Shown: positions 1 to 6,899 of the stretch, piece by piece
Numbering within the stretch: the stretch's first letter is position 1
Layout: each line of letters starts with the position of its first letter
Assembly (NCBI GenBank): GCA_900547595.1
Contig: URHE01000020.1
Location: 1-27,974 of the forward strand
Reading direction: 5' to 3'
Length of the DNA stretch: 27,974 nt
DNA from: an uncultured Desulfovibrio sp.
GTDB lineage: Bacteria; Desulfobacterota; Desulfovibrionia; Desulfovibrionales; Desulfovibrionaceae
The notes under the pieces: model-generated
Told to the model about the DNA's origin: nothing
The model's database searches: none
The model's input: the letters and a program-made list of their open reading frames with translations, nothing else
Position numbers and translations under genes: made by a program

Positions 1-460
1 CGTAGCTTCCGGAGGCCGCGCCGCCCATGGGCACGGCCTGGACGGCGGGAGCGGCGCCGGGGCTCTGCCCGGCGGCGGGGGTGATGCCGCCCGCGGGCAT
101 GACCGGCTGGGGCAGGGCGGACACGCCGCCCGCAGCGCCCATGGGTTCGCCCAGGTCCAGATTGAGGGCCATGCTGGTGTTCACCTGACGCAGGGCGTCA
201 TCATGCCGGCGCACCCGGTCCACCAAGGCGCGCGCGCCGCCCGCGTTGTTGAGGTCGTCCATCTGGCCCTTGAGCGCATTGAGTTCCTGGCGCATGGCCT
301 GCATCTGGTTCCAGGTGTCGGCCTGATTGGGTTGCAGCTGCCGCAGCTGGGCATCATGCTGCTGCACCCGCTGCTCCAGATTCTGGCCGCCGGACGCGGC
401 GCAGCCGCCGAGCAGGAGCGTTCCCAGACCCAGGGCAAGAAAACGGAAGGGGGTCTTCAT
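1..460 (-). CDS. Coiled-coil outer-membrane lipoprotein, N-terminal part (YbgF/CpoB-like)
   Basis: This gene is cut by the left edge of the window, and 153 codons are visible. The ATG at 460 follows a GAGG Shine-Dalgarno core. Residues 1-20 form a lipoprotein signal (basic start, hydrophobic core, lipobox LLGGC with Cys20), so the product should be lipid-anchored in the envelope. Residues about 24-85 are Gln/Leu/Asp-rich and helical (LEQRVQQHDAQLRQLQP, then MRQELNALKGQMDDL), typical of a trimeric coiled coil. From about residue 105 the chain becomes a Gly/Ala/Pro-rich linker. A lipoprotein or secreted protein with an N-terminal coiled coil and a flexible linker matches the layout of YbgF/CpoB proteins, which carry C-terminal TPRs and act with Tol-Pal; that C-terminal part is outside the window. 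It is the fourth gene of the leftward ileS-lspA operon, 16 bp after the PLDc_N gene. The lipoprotein call is firm; the YbgF assignment is an inference. Confidence 0.8.
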   Translation of the reverse strand, partial: MKTPFRFLALGLGTLLLGGCAASGGQNLEQRVQQHDAQLRQLQPNQADTWNQMQAMRQELNALKGQMDDLNNAGGARALVDRVRRHDDALRQVNTSMALNLDLGEPMGAAGGVSALPQPVMPAGGITPAAGQSPGAAPAVQAVPMGGAASGSY

Positions 461-476
461 CGTCGCCTCGCATGCG

Positions 477-677
477 TTAAATTTTGCCAAGAGCCGTCTT
501 GCGGCCCGTAAAGATATAGATGATGCCGCCGATGACCGGCACGAACACCACCAGGACAAGCCAGAGGGCGCGCGCCTGGGGCCTTGGGAAGTCGTGGCTC
601 CAGATATGCCAGATGCTCCAGAATGTGGGCAGCATGGGCAGCCAGACCACGACGGCGTGCCACCAGACAAAGCTCAT
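477..677 (-). CDS. Small two-helix membrane protein with PLDc_N-type domain
   Basis: The product is 66 aa and starts MSFVWWHAVVVWLP. Its ATG at 677 overlaps the lspA stop in an ATGA tetranucleotide, which decides the start over a longer in-frame ORF. It has two hydrophobic segments (about residues 6-26 and 37-56) separated by a polar turn containing DFPRPQARAL, and ends in a short basic tail (FTGRKTALGKI). The second segment, LVLVVFVPVIGGIIYIFTGR, has the pattern of the phospholipase-D/nuclease N-terminal (PLDc_N) membrane module, found alone in many small bacterial proteins and fused to cardiolipin synthases. There is no HKD catalytic motif, so no enzyme activity is claimed. It is the third gene of the leftward operon and is probably translationally coupled to lspA. 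Confidence 0.82.
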   Translation of the reverse strand: MSFVWWHAVVVWLPMLPTFWSIWHIWSHDFPRPQARALWLVLVVFVPVIGGIIYIFTGRKTALGKI

Positions 678-1210
678 GCGCGATCCCCCCCGCCGCCACC
701 GGCGGCTTCCGGCCCCCCGTCGTCCCGTTCCGGCCGCCAGAGGGCGAGACAGGCGCAAATCGCGCCCAGACAGATGCCCATGTCCGCCACATTGAAGGCC
801 GGCCAGTGCCAGCCGCGCCAGTAGATATCCAGAAAATCCACCACGGCGCGGAAACGCAGCCGGTCCACCATGTTGCCGAGCGCGCCTCCGAGGATGAGCC
901 CCAGCCCCGCCAGCAGAAGGGGCCGGCGCGTGCTCCGCGCCAGGACCGCAATGGCCCATATGGCCACCAGCGTGGCGGCCAGAAAAAGCCAGAACTGCCA
1001 CTCGATGTCCGAGCGGTTGAGAAAGCCGAAGGCCGCGCCCCGGTTGCGGATATTGACAAGGTCAAACATGCCGCTGATGACGGGCACGGGCCGGTGTTCG
1101 GGGATCCAGGCCATGACGAGCAGCTTGCTCGCCTGGTCGAGCGCCAGCAGGGCCGCCGCCGTCCCCAGCAGCAGACGCCAGCGGACGCCCGCGCCGCGGC
1201 CGCGCTTCAT
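674..1210 (-). CDS. lspA: Lipoprotein signal peptidase (signal peptidase II)
   Basis: LspA is an inner-membrane aspartyl protease that cleaves the signal peptide from diacylglyceryl-modified prolipoproteins. The product is 178 aa, close to the usual 160-180. It has four hydrophobic segments and the family motifs in order: DQASK at residues 25-29, the N-R-G-A-A-F-G-F region at about 56-63, the catalytic Asp116 in GNMVDR and the catalytic Asp143 in FNVADM. The tail is Gly/Asp-rich (about 160-178) and not conserved in the family. The start overlaps the ileS stop by 4 bp (ATGA), and the end overlaps the PLDc_N gene by 4 bp. The ileS-lspA pairing is common in bacteria. Its likely substrates include the lipoproteins at 1-460 and 19523-20374. 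Confidence 0.97.
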   Translation of the reverse strand: MKRGRGAGVRWRLLLGTAAALLALDQASKLLVMAWIPEHRPVPVISGMFDLVNIRNRGAAFGFLNRSDIEWQFWLFLAATLVAIWAIAVLARSTRRPLLLAGLGLILGGALGNMVDRLRFRAVVDFLDIYWRGWHWPAFNVADMGICLGAICACLALWRPERDDGGPEAAGGGGGDRA

Positions 1211-4032
1211 GCCTCGCCCCGCTCAAGCCCGCGCACCACCGCCGCGCAGCGCGGACACAGCGTGGGATGCGCCGGATCGGTGCCCAACTCCTCGCTGTAG
1301 ATCCAGCAGCGCTCGCACTTTTCGCCAGCCGCCTTTTCCACGCTCACGGCCACGCCCTCCACCTCGGGGTCGCGCCAGGCGTCCGCCGGCGCGTCCGCCA
1401 GCCTGCCCAGCGCCAGCTGGGAGACGATGCACACGGCCCGAAGGTCGGCGCCCAGGCTTTCCAGGCGCTCGCGCAGGTCGTCCGCCAGCCAGAGCGTGAC
1501 CCGCGTGTCCAGCGAATGGCCCACGGCGCCCGAGCGGCGCAGGGGCTCGATGGCGCCGGTGACGGCGCCGCGCACGGCGAGCAGGGTCGTCCAGTCGTCG
1601 CGCACGCCCTCGGGCAGGAGGAAGGGGGCCGTATCCACCGGCTGGAGCGCGAACACCGTGGTTTCCGGGCCGCGCAGCCCCTCCGGCAGATGGCCGAAAA
1701 TCTCCTCCGCCGTGAAGGAAAGGATGGGCGCCATGTCGCGCAGCAAAAGCCGCAGGATGTGCCAGAGCGCGCTCTGGGCCGAGCGCCGTTCCGCGCTGTC
1801 CGGACCCGAGGAATAGAGACGGTCCTTGAGGATATCCAGATAGATGGCCGAGAGATCCGTCACGCAATAATTGTGCAGGCCGTGGAACACCTTGTGGAAC
1901 TCGAAATCGAGATAGGCTTCCCGCAGGCGCTCGTGCAGCCGGGCCGCCACGTCAAGGGCGAAACGGTCCAGCGGCAGCAGACGCTCCGGCGCCACCAGGG
2001 AGGCCGCGTCCAGCCCGTCCAGATTCCCCAGCAGGAAGCGGCAGGTATTGCGGATGCGGCGATAGGCGTCCACCAGACGGCCAAGTATCTCCTCCGAAAT
2101 GCGGATATCCTCGCGGTAATCCACAGAAGAGGCCCAGAGGCGGAGTATCTCGGCCCCGTATTTGTCGATGAGCTCCTGCGGGGCGATGACATTGCCCACG
2201 GATTTGGACATCTTGCGCCCGGCCCCGTCCACCACATAGCCGTGCGTGAGCACCGCCCGGTACGGCGCCGCGCGGCGCACCCCCTCGGCGATGAGCAGCG
2301 AGCTGTGGAACCAGCCGCGATGCTGGTCCGAGCCCTCAAGATAGAGATCCGCCGGAAAGCGCAGCTCGGGCCGGGCCTCCAGCACGGCGGCAAAGCTCGT
2401 GCCGGAATCGAACCAGACATCCAGAATGTCCGTTTCCCTGCGCCAGCGGCTGCCGCCGCACCTGGGGCAGGTGAGCCCCCTGGGCACGATCTCGTCCAGC
2501 GGGGCCTCGTACCAGTAGTCGCAGCCCGTGGGATGCGCGGCGAAACGGTCGCAGATGCTCCGCATCCAGGCGGGATCGTTCCATGCCTCGCCGCAGTCCT
2601 CGCAGAGCAGGGCCAGGATGGGCACGCCCCACTGCCGCTGCCGCGAGATGCACCAGTCCGGCCGGAACTCGATCATGTTGTGGATGCGCTCGCGGCCCCA
2701 GGCCGGGATCCAGCGCACATCGTTGTCAATGGCGGCCAGGGCCCGCGCCCGCAGGTCGTTCTTTTCCATGCTGATGAACCACTGCGTGGTGGCCCGGAAG
2801 ATGACCGGCTCCTTGCAGCGCCAGCAGTGCGGATAGGAATGGGAAAGCCTCGCCTGCGCCAGCAGGGCGCCGCGTTCCCGCAAAAGTTCGATGACCGCGG
2901 GATTGGCCTCGAACACCGTGAGCCCGGCGAAGTATTCCACGGCGGGGAGAAAGCGGCCCGCGTCATCCAGCGGCGAATAGACGTCCAGCCCGTACCTGAG
3001 GCCCACCTCATAGTCCTCGCGGCCATGGCCCGGCGCGGTGTGGACGCAGCCCGTGCCCGCGTCCAGGGTCACATGGGTGCCGAGGATGAGCGGGGACTCG
3101 CGGTCATAGAAGGGATGGCGCGCCGCCAGCCCCTCCAGCCGGGCGCCGGGCGCGCGGCCCAGAACGGCGGCGTCCGTCCAGCCGAAGGTCGCCGCGCAGG
3201 AGGCAAGCAGTTCCTCGGCCAGCAGGTACTGGCCCCCGGCGGCTTCCACCAGCACATAGTCGAATTCCGGATGCAGGCAGACAGCCTGATTGGCCGGGAG
3301 CGTCCAGGGCGTGGTGGTCCAGATGACAACGGCCGCGCGGGAGGGGTCGGCGCCGGGGAATATCTCCGCCAGTTTCGGATCGGGCAGAGGAAAGCGCACA
3401 TAGACCGAGGGCGAGGTGTGATCACCGTATTCCACTTCGGCCTCGGCCAGGGCCGTATGGCAGGAACAGCACCAGTAGATGGGCTTCTTGGCGCGGCTGA
3501 CGCCGCCCTCCGCCACAAAGGCCGCCAGGTTTTCCGCCGTGGCCGCCTCATAGGCGGGGAGCATGCTCAGATAGGGATGCCGCCAGTCGGCAAGCACGCC
3601 CAGACGGCGGAACTCCTCGCGCTGGATGTCGATCCAGCTTTCGGCGTAGGCGCGGCAGCGGCGCCGCACGTCCAGGGCGGGCAGGCTCTTGCCGTCCGCC
3701 TTGAGCTCCTGCTCCACCTTGTGCTCGATGGGCAGGCCGTGGCAGTCCCAGCCGGGCACATAGCGCGCGGCCCAGCCCTGCATGTTGCGGGACTTGACCA
3801 CCATGTCCTTGAGTATCTTGTTCAGGGCCGTGCCCATGTGGATATGGCCGTTGGCATAGGGCGGCCCGTCATGGAGCACATACTCGCCCCGGCTGCCCGA
3901 AGCCGCCACCATGGCCTCGCGGGCGCCGATCTCCTCCCAGTGACGGAGCATTTCCGGCTCGCGCACGGCCAGATTGGCCTTCATGGGAAAACTGGTCCTG
4001 GGAAGGTTGAGGGTCTTTTTGTAGTCGCTCAT
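1207..4032 (-). CDS. ileS: Isoleucyl-tRNA synthetase
   Basis: IleRS is a cytoplasmic class Ia synthetase that charges tRNA-Ile and edits misactivated valine. The product is 941 aa, normal for bacterial IleRS. The HIGH-type signature lies in PPYANGHIHMG (about 57-67). The CP1 editing domain carries the TTTPWTLPANQA and GTGCVHTAPGHG motifs. KMSKS is at 607-611. An anticodon-binding helical domain follows, then a C-terminal zinc-binding hook with Cys906, Cys909, Cys926 and Cys929. The start at 4032 follows a GGGAG Shine-Dalgarno sequence. The N-terminus (MSDYKKTLNLPRTSFPMK) is the bacterial form. This is the first gene of the leftward operon. The roughly 90-nt leader is too short for a T-box and none is seen. 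Confidence 0.98.
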   Translation of the reverse strand: MSDYKKTLNLPRTSFPMKANLAVREPEMLRHWEEIGAREAMVAASGSRGEYVLHDGPPYANGHIHMGTALNKILKDMVVKSRNMQGWAARYVPGWDCHGLPIEHKVEQELKADGKSLPALDVRRRCRAYAESWIDIQREEFRRLGVLADWRHPYLSMLPAYEAATAENLAAFVAEGGVSRAKKPIYWCCSCHTALAEAEVEYGDHTSPSVYVRFPLPDPKLAEIFPGADPSRAAVVIWTTTPWTLPANQAVCLHPEFDYVLVEAAGGQYLLAEELLASCAATFGWTDAAVLGRAPGARLEGLAARHPFYDRESPLILGTHVTLDAGTGCVHTAPGHGREDYEVGLRYGLDVYSPLDDAGRFLPAVEYFAGLTVFEANPAVIELLRERGALLAQARLSHSYPHCWRCKEPVIFRATTQWFISMEKNDLRARALAAIDNDVRWIPAWGRERIHNMIEFRPDWCISRQRQWGVPILALLCEDCGEAWNDPAWMRSICDRFAAHPTGCDYWYEAPLDEIVPRGLTCPRCGGSRWRRETDILDVWFDSGTSFAAVLEARPELRFPADLYLEGSDQHRGWFHSSLLIAEGVRRAAPYRAVLTHGYVVDGAGRKMSKSVGNVIAPQELIDKYGAEILRLWASSVDYREDIRISEEILGRLVDAYRRIRNTCRFLLGNLDGLDAASLVAPERLLPLDRFALDVAARLHERLREAYLDFEFHKVFHGLHNYCVTDLSAIYLDILKDRLYSSGPDSAERRSAQSALWHILRLLLRDMAPILSFTAEEIFGHLPEGLRGPETTVFALQPVDTAPFLLPEGVRDDWTTLLAVRGAVTGAIEPLRRSGAVGHSLDTRVTLWLADDLRERLESLGADLRAVCIVSQLALGRLADAPADAWRDPEVEGVAVSVEKAAGEKCERCWIYSEELGTDPAHPTLCPRCAAVVRGLERGEA

Positions 4033-4310
4033 GCCGACTCCCGCGCTTTAAGCCCGACATTCACGAAAGGCGCCCGACCGGCGGATGCGGGCGGGCGACA
4101 GGACACGCGGGCAAAATCGGCCTAGTGTGGGCAATGCGCCGCGCAAAGTCAAGGCGCGGCGTATCATGGGGTGCGCATCCTGCCCTGCGGCAGCTTTTTA
4201 ACAGAGGAATCGCGCCACCTTGCGCCATGCGCGACCGTCCCCGGGCCTTCACCCGAGATGGAGGCCCCGCACTCGCCCGGAAGGCCGGAATTTTCCGGAA
4301 GAATATTTCC
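4033..4310. other. Spacer upstream of ileS, no gene seen
   Basis: Apart from the candidate ileS promoter, this GC-rich stretch holds no convincing coding sequence on either strand. A short CTGCC/GGCAG stem followed by five T residues (4180-4198, plus strand) looks like a small terminator, but no plus-strand gene lies upstream of it. Composition shifts from GC-rich to AT-rich at about 4290, which I take as the approximate left edge of the accessory block. Confidence 0.5.
4124..4152 (-). promoter_or_regulatory. Candidate promoter of the ileS-lspA operon
   Basis: On the minus strand, TTGACT (4152-4147) is a near-consensus -35. Seventeen bases downstream is CACACT (4129-4124), a weak -10. The predicted leader is about 85-90 nt. 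The assignment rests on the -35 and the spacing; the poor -10 limits confidence. Confidence 0.4.
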
Positions 4311-4340
4311 TTGAACAAATCAAATATACTGTACTATATT
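4311..4340 (+). promoter_or_regulatory. Candidate promoter of the frameshifted orphan gene
   Basis: TTGAAC (4311-4316) and TATATT (4335-4340) are spaced by 18 bp. The -10 lies inside the right arm of the palindrome at 4320-4343, so a bound regulator would block RNA polymerase. The predicted leader is about 40 nt and ends in a GGAGAAGGG Shine-Dalgarno region just before the ATG at 4386. Confidence 0.45.
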
Positions 4341-4343
4341 TGA
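4320..4343. promoter_or_regulatory. 24-bp near-perfect palindrome, probable operator
   Basis: The left arm TCAAATATA (4320-4328) and right arm TATATTTGA (4335-4343) are exact reverse complements around the 6-bp core CTGTAC. Ten of twelve base pairs match overall. Size, symmetry and overlap with the -10 are as expected of an operator for a dimeric helix-turn-helix repressor. No intact regulator gene is adjacent; the only regulator trace in the block is the WYL remnant at 8452-8604. It does not match an E. coli-type LexA box. Confidence 0.5.
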
Positions 4344-4385
4344 AAAAAGTTCTGTTGCCCGACATCTTTTTTCTGGAGAAGGGAT

Positions 4386-4866
4386 ATGACTGAAAAATCT
4401 GTATCCATGACGCAACCTTCCGTACAAGAGCTTCAAGGGGATTCGTGGTCCTTCAGGGCTGCGCGCGCCTTATTGCCGATCCTCATCCAATGCGCGAAGG
4501 ATAAGCGGACCCTCTACTATAGCGAGGCGAAAAATCTTCTTTCGACGCAAGGCATTTCTCCAGCCGCAAATGTACGCTATGGGCATCCGGCAGGTCTCAT
4601 CGGCGATGCACTCCTTAAATTGGCGTCACAACAAGGTGTCCCCCCTCTACCCGCCGCTTAATGCGCTCGTCGTCTCAAAAGCCACCAACCTTCCCAGTGT
4701 GGGAGCCGATCCTTATCTCGCCCGCTTCCTTGGCATTTCACAGGCAGAAATCAAGGGACCCCGTCGCAGGGAACATGTGGCGGCAGTGCAAAAGAAAATT
4801 TTTTCCTATCCGCACTGGGATACCGTCTTGCAGGCCCTTGCCGCGGCTCCCCAGCCACGGGGATGA
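4386..4866 (+). pseudogene. Orphan gene of unnamed family, apparently frameshifted at a C-run
   Basis: The frame opened by the ATG at 4386 (after GGAGAAGGG) codes 91 aa and stops at 4659-4661. The downstream part continues in the +1 frame to the stop at 4864-4866. The break coincides with six C residues at 4640-4645. Removing one C joins the frames into about 159 aa: a helical N-terminal half (SWSFRAARALLPILIQCAKD, then LYYSEAKNLL), a central YGHPAGLIGDALLKLA, then PPLNALVVSKATNLPSVGADPYL and a C-terminal helix ending near YPHWDTVLQAL. This layout resembles an unnamed family of small bacterial proteins with an 'A..ALP.L...A....I.Y.EL' start and a 'PPL..LVVN..TGLP..G' core, which I recall next to defence genes. 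I cannot name a function. Promoter and ribosome-binding site look intact, so the break may be recent, a sequencing error, or a slippage site. Confidence 0.65.
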
Positions 4867-5013
4867 GGGATTTCAGGATGTCGCTTACGTTCATGCCTGC
4901 TCCGTAATGGCGGACAAGTCTCCCTACGGTGAGGTGCTTTCCAGCGAAGAAGTGGACTGACGGGCTGAAGCCCGTATCACAAGGCTTCTCACCAAGCACG
5001 GGCGTCCGGTCAG

Positions 5014-5172
5014 ATGATCGTTCTCCGGGCCAAGGAGGGGCGAATCGGCGGGACACGGAAATTGCTGGCGCACAGAAATTATTTGCTCATCTACAGGATA
5101 CAGGAAGATACCGTAGAAATTGTCGCCCCTGTCCACACCGCCCAGCACTCTCCCCCGGAGAGCCTCGACTAG
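5014..5172 (+). pseudogene. ParE/RelE-family toxin, C-terminal remnant
   Basis: A 52-codon frame from ATG 5014 to TAG 5172 reads MIVLRAKEGRIGGTRKLLAH, then RNYLLIYRIQEDTVEIV and PVHTAQHSP. This is the C-terminal half of the ParE/RelE toxin fold: the 'GR..GTREL' turn, the 'NYLLIYRI....VEI' strands and the final 'vlHtaR.wP' strand. The N-terminal helices, roughly 45 residues in intact ParE, are missing; upstream the same frame soon hits TGA at 4966. No intact antitoxin precedes it. The fragment is therefore most likely a decayed toxin-antitoxin locus, although an internally started 52-aa product cannot be excluded. Its stop overlaps the stop of the opposite-strand frame at 5169. Confidence 0.65.
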
Positions 5173-5357
5173 ACAGCCTGTGAAAAGCTGATGCTGCGCC
5201 CCAGTTCCATGTCAAAGGGGTTCTCCCGGAAACCGCCGCGTACCTCGGTGTCATCGTAGTCCTCACCGATGCGGATGAAGCGGAAAGCCGGGGCCATGAG
5301 CTTTTGGACGTTAATGAGGGCCTGGTCCAGTTCCGTAATGTTTTCAGAAAAGTTGAT
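5169..5357 (-). pseudogene. Small acidic ORF without a canonical start codon
   Basis: The minus-strand frame from 5357 to the TAG at 5171-5169 codes 62 residues: NFSENITELDQALINVQKL, then APAFRFIRIGEDYDDTEVRG and ENPFDMELGRSISFSQAV. Composition and codon pattern look like real protein. The sequence AGGAGGAGG (5375-5367) is an unusually strong Shine-Dalgarno, and nine bases after it stands ATC (5357-5355) where an ATG would be expected. No ATG, GTG or TTG occurs in frame before the internal Met at 'KLMAPAF'. It is either a dead gene whose start codon mutated, the tail of a gene cut by rearrangement, or a case of AUC initiation. I do not recognise the family. It converges tail-to-tail with the ParE remnant; the two stop codons share the sequence CTAG. 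Confidence 0.4.
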
Positions 5358-5377
5358 TTCTAAAATCCTCCTCCTTG

Positions 5378-5419
5378 ATCAAGAGAGCCCTGCCGGTAAA
5401 CCGGCAGGGCTCTCTTGAT
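5378..5419. repeat. Perfect 19-bp hairpin with 4-nt loop, terminator-like
   Basis: The arm 5378-5396 (ATCAAGAGAGCCCTGCCGG) is exactly complementary to 5401-5419, with the loop TAAA. The stem is strong enough to stop transcription from either side, and it lies at the downstream end of the leftward two-gene cassette. Neither side carries a proper T-tract, however. On the minus strand the stem is followed immediately by the AGGAGGAGG of the small ORF. It could be a bidirectional terminator, an RNA-stabilising 3' hairpin, or a control element for the small ORF. Confidence 0.55.
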
Positions 5420-5583
5420 TGGCAAAAGTGTTTCTTGCCGTATTCGATGACGGAATATATATGTTAAAAATATTGAATATTTCCACAGCTTCATATTCAC
5501 CAACTAAAATTAAGTAGTCGTTTCGTTTAAAAGCATAAATATTATCTTTCCAAAAATATTACCATACTAAAAATGGCGAACAA
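5420..5583. other. AT-rich spacer, no gene seen
   Basis: This strongly AT-rich stretch, with runs such as AATATATATG and short AATATT repeats, lies between the hairpin and the end of the 428-aa gene. I see no coding sequence with a ribosome-binding site on either strand. It includes a weak GGCAA/TTGCC inverted repeat (5421-5439). Its composition is foreign to the surrounding core genes. Confidence 0.5.
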
Positions 5584-6870
5584 CTATTCTTCATCTGTAC
5601 CCGGATTTTTCTTGGGTTTGCTCAACCTTAAGGCGGCTGAGGCCAGGGCACCGAGGAATACATCGCTGGGAGTGTTGAAGAAAAAACCCATGTTGGAAGA
5701 AGTATCATCCTTTGCTTTCTCGTTGGATGTCGCTTTATTTTTTTTCTTTCTTTTCTTATTTGGTACCTCTGAAGCTATTTTGCTAATAGGAGTGATCCTC
5801 TTTTCCGAATTTGCTATAGGCGCTGTTACATTTTCATCCACAGCTATTGTTTGCGGTGTAGCTAGTTTTTCTGCCAACCTGAGGCAGCCGAGAATTTCTA
5901 TTGCCGTCTCTGCCAAGGGAAATTCATAATCAAGATTGACATTCATATTGCTGATGCTGCGCTTGAGGAGCCGCTTCAATGCCTCACCAGCGGAAATATT
6001 CATTTCGTCCTGAAGTTCCTCGACAATATCAAGTCTATCCACATATTGAATTTTTAATCCATGCATGGAGACGAAAACAGGAGATGAAATTTTATCTATA
6101 ACAAAATTACTATAATCTCTCATACCCGTTGGGGCGTACTGAGTGATCGCTTGGCCATACGCTTCAAATCCGACTCCTTCATTTTGGATTTCATCGGTAA
6201 GTGTGTCTATAAAGGAGGTTAGCGAAATCTTTTGCTTCGGATTAAGGCCAACTGTCCGTATGGCCTTTCTCATAAACATAAGGTCATTATAATTCCAGTT
6301 ATCTTTCTTGATGTTGTAAAAATCATTGATAACCCTGAAGAGCCGCATATACTCAGTAGGAATTTTTTCGTCATATTCCCGTTCTCCAAGACCTAACAGC
6401 CATCCTTGCAGATTGGTGGAAATCTCAAGCTGGTCAACTCGGTTCTCAAGTTTTTGAAACCGTTCCAAGGTGCGCTGCGCAAGCATGGCGATGAGGTTTC
6501 GAGTCTCTTCTTCCTTTACCGCCAGCGATGCAAGATTATTTTTAAGAGCGAGCAGAGAATGCGCCATGAGAAGCTGCTGCTCCTGAAGCATATTCACATA
6601 ACGAAAAGCAGTTTTCTGCATCTGTATGATGTCATTTGTATTCGCTCTTTCCATTTCTCCGGCTTTGCCAGAAAAGCGATTCCAGCATCGCTTGAAGAAC
6701 CCTTGATTTTTAAGCCTATCCAATCTGTCCGTGGTGGAGGCCATAAGCCGAGCCGAATCGAGAGCGAGCTGTTCCGCCTCAGCGCTACGCGTCTTGGCCC
6801 AGTCCATCATCTGTTCAATCTGGGAATCAATGGACTTTTCTTCAGCCTTGGTCATGACAAGGTTGGACAT
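5584..6870 (-). CDS. Hypothetical 428-aa coiled-coil protein, second gene of island cassette
   Basis: The ATG at 6870 follows GGAGGG at good spacing. Residues 1-55 are acidic and helical. A basic, Phe/Trp-containing stretch follows (FFKRCWNRFSGK, about 58-69). Residues 75-150 form a long amphipathic helix or coiled coil ending in RVDQLEIS. The central domain (about 150-335) is the conserved-looking part, with GWLLGLGEREYDEKIPTEYM, RLFRVINDFYNIKKDNWNY and the ISLTSFIDTLTDEI region. A low-complexity linker with a basic cluster (NKKRKKKNK, 371-379) precedes a short C-terminal hydrophobic segment (GFFFNTPSDVFLGALASAAL). No signal peptide or catalytic motif is seen. The central domain resembles proteins I have seen labelled as RdcB-type diguanylate-cyclase regulators, but that is uncertain and I assign no function. 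It lies 29 bp after the 501-aa gene and is surely co-transcribed with it. Base composition is far more AT-rich than flanking core genes, suggesting transfer. Confidence 0.85.
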   Translation of the reverse strand: MSNLVMTKAEEKSIDSQIEQMMDWAKTRSAEAEQLALDSARLMASTTDRLDRLKNQGFFKRCWNRFSGKAGEMERANTNDIIQMQKTAFRYVNMLQEQQLLMAHSLLALKNNLASLAVKEEETRNLIAMLAQRTLERFQKLENRVDQLEISTNLQGWLLGLGEREYDEKIPTEYMRLFRVINDFYNIKKDNWNYNDLMFMRKAIRTVGLNPKQKISLTSFIDTLTDEIQNEGVGFEAYGQAITQYAPTGMRDYSNFVIDKISSPVFVSMHGLKIQYVDRLDIVEELQDEMNISAGEALKRLLKRSISNMNVNLDYEFPLAETAIEILGCLRLAEKLATPQTIAVDENVTAPIANSEKRITPISKIASEVPNKKRKKKNKATSNEKAKDDTSSNMGFFFNTPSDVFLGALASAALRLSKPKKNPGTDEE

Positions 6871-6899
6871 GAAAATATCCCTCCGATTTCTATGAGAAG

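Noticed and set aside
4033..4123. T-box leader for ileS
   Set aside because: The leader is under 100 nt, and no T-box bulge, specifier hairpin or antiterminator pairing is visible.
1267..4125. 952-codon open frame on the plus strand opposite ileS
   Set aside because: Exact antisense of a certain essential gene. High GC at third positions suppresses stops on the other strand; the predicted protein is His/Arg/Gly-rich with no domain pattern.
4180..4199. Small stem with T-run resembling a terminator upstream of ileS
   Set aside because: The stem is only 5 bp and no plus-strand gene lies upstream; it may be chance.
4320..4343. LexA (SOS) box reading of the palindrome
   Set aside because: It contains one CTGT, but the matching ACAG half-site at the required distance is absent.
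4960..4975. 7-bp inverted repeat ACGGGCT/AGCCCGT
   Set aside because: Short, tight loop and no T-tract; not convincing as terminator or operator.
5573..5929. 118-codon plus-strand frame opposite the 428-aa gene
   Set aside because: Antisense to a well supported coding gene; Phe/Leu runs come from the Lys/Arg-rich tail on the other strand.
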